Shown here: positions 5,170-7,218 of the stretch, piece after piece
Numbering within the stretch: position 1 is the first letter of the stretch
Layout of the letters: every line of letters starts with the position of its first letter
DNA from: JBGTNQ01 sp964646785
GTDB taxonomy: Bacteria; Patescibacteriota; Minisyncoccia; Phycocordibacterales; Zambryskibacteraceae
DNA: 7,218 bases
Direction of reading: 5' to 3'
NCBI GenBank assembly: GCA_964646785.1
Contig: CAZYGU010000030.1
Span: forward strand, 1 to 7,218
The notes under the pieces: model-generated
Seen by the model: the letters and a program-made list of their open reading frames with translations, nothing else
Database searches by the model: none
Told to the model about the DNA's origin: nothing
Position numbers and translations under genes: made by a program

Positions 5170-5548
5170 TCTGTTTTCGGTTTATATAACTCTGTAAAAT
5201 AATTGCTGCAGCAGATGCATCATTCATAGCATTGTTACCTTGAATATGTTGTGCTTCCATACTTGTCATAAGCTCTGATTCGAAATATACAGGAAGTTTC
5301 AAAAGTGCTTCAAGATCACTTTTTAGGATATAGATTGCTTCCATAATTGGATTATCATTACCAGTAAAATCTTTGGATTCACCGATAACTATCCCTTCAA
5401 CTTTTTCATCACTACAAATTTTTTTAATCTCATCAATGAGTCCTGCACCAGCTGGTAGTACAGTTTTTGCAAACGCCAGTGTCCCACTACCATCTGAGAG
5501 TGCGATACCAACCCGTTTTGCACCATAATCAATACCGAGAAATTTCAT
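5162..5548 (-). CDS. ruvX: RuvX/YqgF family RNase H-fold nuclease
   Basis: YqgF proteins are RNase H-fold nucleases proposed to resolve Holliday junctions and to take part in 16S rRNA 5' maturation. The 128-residue product has GIDYGAKRVGIA (5-16, catalytic Asp7), IVIGESKDFTGN (53-64) in place of the usual GLPLNMDG, FESELMTSMEA (89-99) in place of DERLTT with Glu92 kept, and NDASAAAIILQSYI (109-122) with Asp110. The three acidic residues are therefore retained although the loops differ; this variant is familiar from Patescibacteria as far as I recall. It starts 11 bases after the upstream membrane-protein gene, whose last codons hold AAGGAG, a possible ribosome site 14 bases from the ATG. It overlaps the next gene by eight bases. 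Confidence 0.88.
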   Translation of the reverse strand: MKFLGIDYGAKRVGIALSDGSGTLAFAKTVLPAGAGLIDEIKKICSDEKVEGIVIGESKDFTGNDNPIMEAIYILKSDLEALLKLPVYFESELMTSMEAQHIQGNNAMNDASAAAIILQSYINRKQND

Positions 5549-5559
5549 TCAATCAATAA

Positions 5560-5859
5560 TTACTCCTTTCCTTCGGTTTCGTGTTCAATTTTATGATCTT
5601 CTTTGAGAGTCTGAATTTCAGATTTTACCGAAAACTTTTTTAGGAAGAAAACAATATATACCAATTCGAGAATACCCGCAGTATTAATAACAAGGAGTGC
5701 AATGAACCACCATGTTTCATTTCGCTTTGCTGCATGCCACAATGCATACCCTTTAATTGCAATAACCGCAAAAGCAAAAGCAATCATAAGCGGTGCGAAA
5801 AAACCAAACATAACTGGTGCGTGCATACCGTAACCAAATGAATCAAAATTGTGCCACAT
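5560..5859 (-). CDS. Small two-helix membrane protein, DUF5652-like
   Basis: The 99-residue protein has a short N-terminus, two membrane helices (about 15-37 and 50-73) linked by KGYALWHAAKRNE, and a charged tail (74-99). The RNETWWFIALLVINTAGILE stretch (46-65) resembles DUF5652, a family of unknown function common in Patescibacteria; that match is from memory. The likely topology is both ends on the same side, with the charged tail in the cytoplasm. Its ATG (5857-5859) abuts the run of unknown bases, so the true start could lie further upstream in the gap. It is the first visible gene of the cluster with ruvX and the tRNA-binding protein. Confidence 0.72.
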   Translation of the reverse strand: MWHNFDSFGYGMHAPVMFGFFAPLMIAFAFAVIAIKGYALWHAAKRNETWWFIALLVINTAGILELVYIVFFLKKFSVKSEIQTLKEDHKIEHETEGKE

Positions 5860-5959
5860 NNNNNNNNNNNNNNNNNNNNNNNNNNNNNNNNNNNNNNNNN
5901 NNNNNNNNNNNNNNNNNNNNNNNNNNNNNNNNNNNNNNNNNNNNNNNNNNNNNNNNNNN
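5860..5959. other. Assembly gap, 100 unknown bases
   Basis: Exactly 100 N, the usual placeholder for a scaffold gap of unknown size. Linkage between the two sides depends on the scaffolding, and genes may be missing here. Confidence 0.99.
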
Positions 5960-5961
5960 TG

Positions 5962-6048
5962 CGGAGGAGGTGAGATTCGAACTCACGACCCAGTTACCCA
6001 GGTGACGGTTTTCAAGACCGTTGCTTTAGACCACTCAGCCACTCCTCC
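5962..6048 (-). tRNA. tRNA-Ser (anticodon TGA)
   Basis: The minus strand gives acceptor GGAGGAG with CTCCTCC, discriminator G73 (5962), D stem GCT with AGC, anticodon stem ACGGT with ACCGT around CTTGAAA (TGA at 6012-6014), a long variable arm typical of serine, and T stem GTGAG with CTCAC around TTCGAAT. It reads UCA/UCG/UCU-type codons. CA follows G73 and then the gap begins, so the trailer and any terminator are not visible. Confidence 0.96.
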
Positions 6049-6102
6049 ATATTGTTCACTCACACATACTTCCTGTTAGTCTACCACCAACAGAGATACC
6101 GA

Positions 6103-6131
6103 TTTATAACAAAAAATAACACCTTTCGCAA
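6103..6131 (-). promoter_or_regulatory. Promoter of tRNA-Ser
   Basis: On the minus strand TTGCGA (6126-6131, four of six bases) and TATAAA (6103-6108, five of six) are spaced by 17 bases. The start near 6096 would leave a leader of about 48 bases before tRNA-Ser. It is divergent from the VKOR gene. Confidence 0.5.
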
Positions 6132-6155
6132 TATTCCTATGATAAACTTATTCTC

Positions 6156-6605
6156 ATGATATTTGTCGTTCAAATGGTAGTTATTGCACTTTCAAGTTGT
6201 GGATTCACACTTGCATACTACATCCATGTAACAAAAAAGACTGAATCAAAGCTTGTCTGCCCACTTGAAGGAAACTGCGAAGCGGTTGTGCACAGTGATT
6301 ATTCAAAACTATTCAATATACATCTCGAAATTATTGGAATGTTCTATTATCTTACTGTAGGTCTTCTCTATACATTCTTCGCATTCGCTCCTGGCTTACT
6401 TCCCCTCTTTATGTCATATGGGGTTATCGGAGTGTGTCTCACTGCATTTATTTTTTCTGTGTATCTCACTTGTGTTCAAGCCTTTGTTCTTAAACACTGG
6501 TGCACATGGTGCTTATGTTCTGCAGGAATTTCTACTACCATATTTCTCCTCACACTCTATACATCGAATTCTAAAGTAGTAGAACTTTTCCAAAATCTTT
6601 TTTGA
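6156..6605 (+). CDS. VKOR-family thiol oxidoreductase
   Basis: Bacterial VKOR homologues are membrane quinone reductases that reoxidise a DsbA-like partner, as DsbB does, and so drive disulfide formation outside the cytoplasm. The 149-residue protein has a helix near 2-23, a loop with the Cys35 and Cys41 pair (CPLEGNC), then a conserved-type segment leading into helices at about 56-78, 84-108 and 122-138. The quinone-side active site is WCTWC (115-119; Cys116 and Cys119). No thioredoxin domain is fused, and no DsbA-like gene is in the window. Additional Cys15, Cys94, Cys106 and Cys121 are present. No Shine-Dalgarno is seen; TATGAT (6138-6143) lies 12 bases before the ATG. The next gene starts 29 bases downstream. 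Confidence 0.9.
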   Translation: MIFVVQMVVIALSSCGFTLAYYIHVTKKTESKLVCPLEGNCEAVVHSDYSKLFNIHLEIIGMFYYLTVGLLYTFFAFAPGLLPLFMSYGVIGVCLTAFIFSVYLTCVQAFVLKHWCTWCLCSAGISTTIFLLTLYTSNSKVVELFQNLF

Positions 6606-6634
6606 AATTTTTTTCGTGATACCATAATAAGTAT

Positions 6635-7099
6635 ATGAAAAAGTCTGCACCCCTTCATTGGCAAGCACTTGAATACGAATATCGAGAACAAAGTAGTGAT
6701 TGGTTTTGGGCTGTGGGTATCATTACTATCGCGCTTTCCGTAACTGCAATCATTCTTCACAATGTACTTTTTGCATTTGTGATTATTCTTTCTGGTTTTG
6801 TACTTTCAGTCTATGCGGCACGCCCACCAAAAGAAATTGATATCGTTATTGATGATTTTGGTATTCGAGTAGAAAAAACTTTCTACCCCTTTCACACACT
6901 TGAATCATTTTGGATTGAAGAAACTGAAGAAAATTCGAAGGTGCTTGTTAAATCACAACGTCTGATTATGCCGTACATTATTCTACCTGTTGGTGATGCT
7001 GACACCGATGAAATTCATGCGTATTTGAGTCGTCACCTACCGGAAGTATTTCATAGCGAATCAAGTCTTCATAAAATGATGGAGTATCTTGGATTTTGA
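6635..7099 (+). CDS. Two-helix membrane protein with possible PH-like domain
   Basis: I do not have a firm family for this 154-residue protein. The N-terminal region has LHWQALEYEYREQSSDWFW (7-25), then two membrane helices (about 24-41 and 44-60). It is followed by a soluble domain (about 66-140) with alternating strands such as IDIVIDDFGIRVEKTFYPF and SFWIEE, ending in a helix (DEIHAYLSRHLPE, 125-137). The layout of two helices followed by a short beta domain resembles small bacterial PH-like membrane proteins that recur in Patescibacteria; this is inference. CATAAT (6623-6628) stands six bases before the ATG, and no Shine-Dalgarno is seen. It follows the VKOR gene by 29 bases and may share its transcript. 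Confidence 0.72.
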   Translation: MKKSAPLHWQALEYEYREQSSDWFWAVGIITIALSVTAIILHNVLFAFVIILSGFVLSVYAARPPKEIDIVIDDFGIRVEKTFYPFHTLESFWIEETEENSKVLVKSQRLIMPYIILPVGDADTDEIHAYLSRHLPEVFHSESSLHKMMEYLGF

Positions 7100-7124
7100 C
7101 TTGCAAGCATATAGCTGATAGCTT
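7096..7124 (+). promoter_or_regulatory. Weak candidate promoter for tRNA-Arg(GCG)
   Basis: TTGACT (7096-7101, overlapping the end of the upstream gene), a 17-base spacer and TAGCTT (7119-7124). The -35 is good but the -10 is poor. The predicted start is near 7131, 14 bases before the tRNA. Confidence 0.25.
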
Positions 7125-7144
7125 TTAGGTTCTAGTTTTGTAAA

Positions 7145-7216
7145 GCTTCCATCGTTCAATGGATAGGACATAACTTTGCGGAAGTTAAAATGTAGGTTCG
7201 ATTCCTACTGGGAGCA
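7145..7216 (+). tRNA. tRNA-Arg (anticodon GCG)
   Basis: The acceptor is GCTTCCA with TGGGAGC (one G-U pair) plus A73, the D stem GTTC with GGAC, the D loop AATGGATA with A20, the anticodon stem TAACT with AGTTA around TTGCGGA (GCG at 7178-7180), and the T stem GTAGG with CCTAC around TTCGATT. A20 and A73 support arginine. Anticodon GCG is unusual, since bacteria normally read CGU/CGC/CGA with an inosine-modified ACG tRNA. CA follows A73 and the window then ends. Confidence 0.95.
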
Positions 7217-7218
7217 CA

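Noticed and set aside
5849..6079. Plus-strand open frames across the gap and tRNA-Ser
   Set aside because: They are antisense to tRNA-Ser and include the unknown bases; 'EIRTHDP'-type peptides are a common false annotation.

Overview
The window looks like a piece of a Patescibacteria (Candidate Phyla Radiation) genome, most likely Parcubacteria-like. It is AT-rich and densely packed. It carries a short PilM/PilN/PilO type IV pilus operon, a stand-alone tRNA-binding domain resembling the C-terminus of MetRS, a RuvX with the 'GESKDF' motif variant, an RluA-type pseudouridine synthase without an S4 domain, and small two-helix membrane proteins. Most genes have no clear Shine-Dalgarno sequence. 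Lineage is inferred from remembered family features, not from a search. A 100-N scaffold gap (5860-5959) splits the window.

Layout. Positions 1-1785 are read on the minus strand: an RluA-family pseudouridine synthase, then rplS (ribosomal protein L19), a terminator, tRNA-Leu(GAG) with its own promoter, a perfect 21-bp hairpin, an unassigned structured stretch (171-293), and tRNA-His(GTG). Positions 1870-2292 are read on the plus strand: tRNA-Val(TAC) with a terminator, about 160 bases without a gene, and tRNA-Arg(TCT) with a promoter and a perfect palindromic terminator. Positions 2313-4804 hold a minus-strand pilus assembly operon, pilM-pilN-pilO plus a 112-residue one-helix protein of unknown function. 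Positions 4843-5859 hold a second minus-strand cluster: a DUF5652-like membrane protein, ruvX and a MetRS-C/EMAP-type tRNA-binding protein. After the gap come tRNA-Ser(TGA) on the minus strand, then a VKOR-type thiol oxidoreductase, a two-helix protein with a possible PH-like domain and tRNA-Arg(GCG), all on the plus strand.

How it fits together. The six tRNAs, L19, the pseudouridine synthase and the tRNA-binding protein are translation functions. The pil operon supplies the inner-membrane platform of a type IV pilus. VKOR would supply disulfides outside the membrane. Several promoters can be read directly, and a recurring feature is a -10-like hexamer only 6-12 bases before the start codon, which would give leaderless or nearly leaderless mRNAs.

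I see no phage, transposon, CRISPR array or defence system. I cannot claim a clearly new biological system. The least explained items are the 171-293 structured stretch, the repeat linking the tRNA-Leu tail to the end of rplS, the degenerate PilM, and details of the tRNAs (C55 in tRNA-His, the GCG arginine anticodon, a recurrent CA after the discriminator base).
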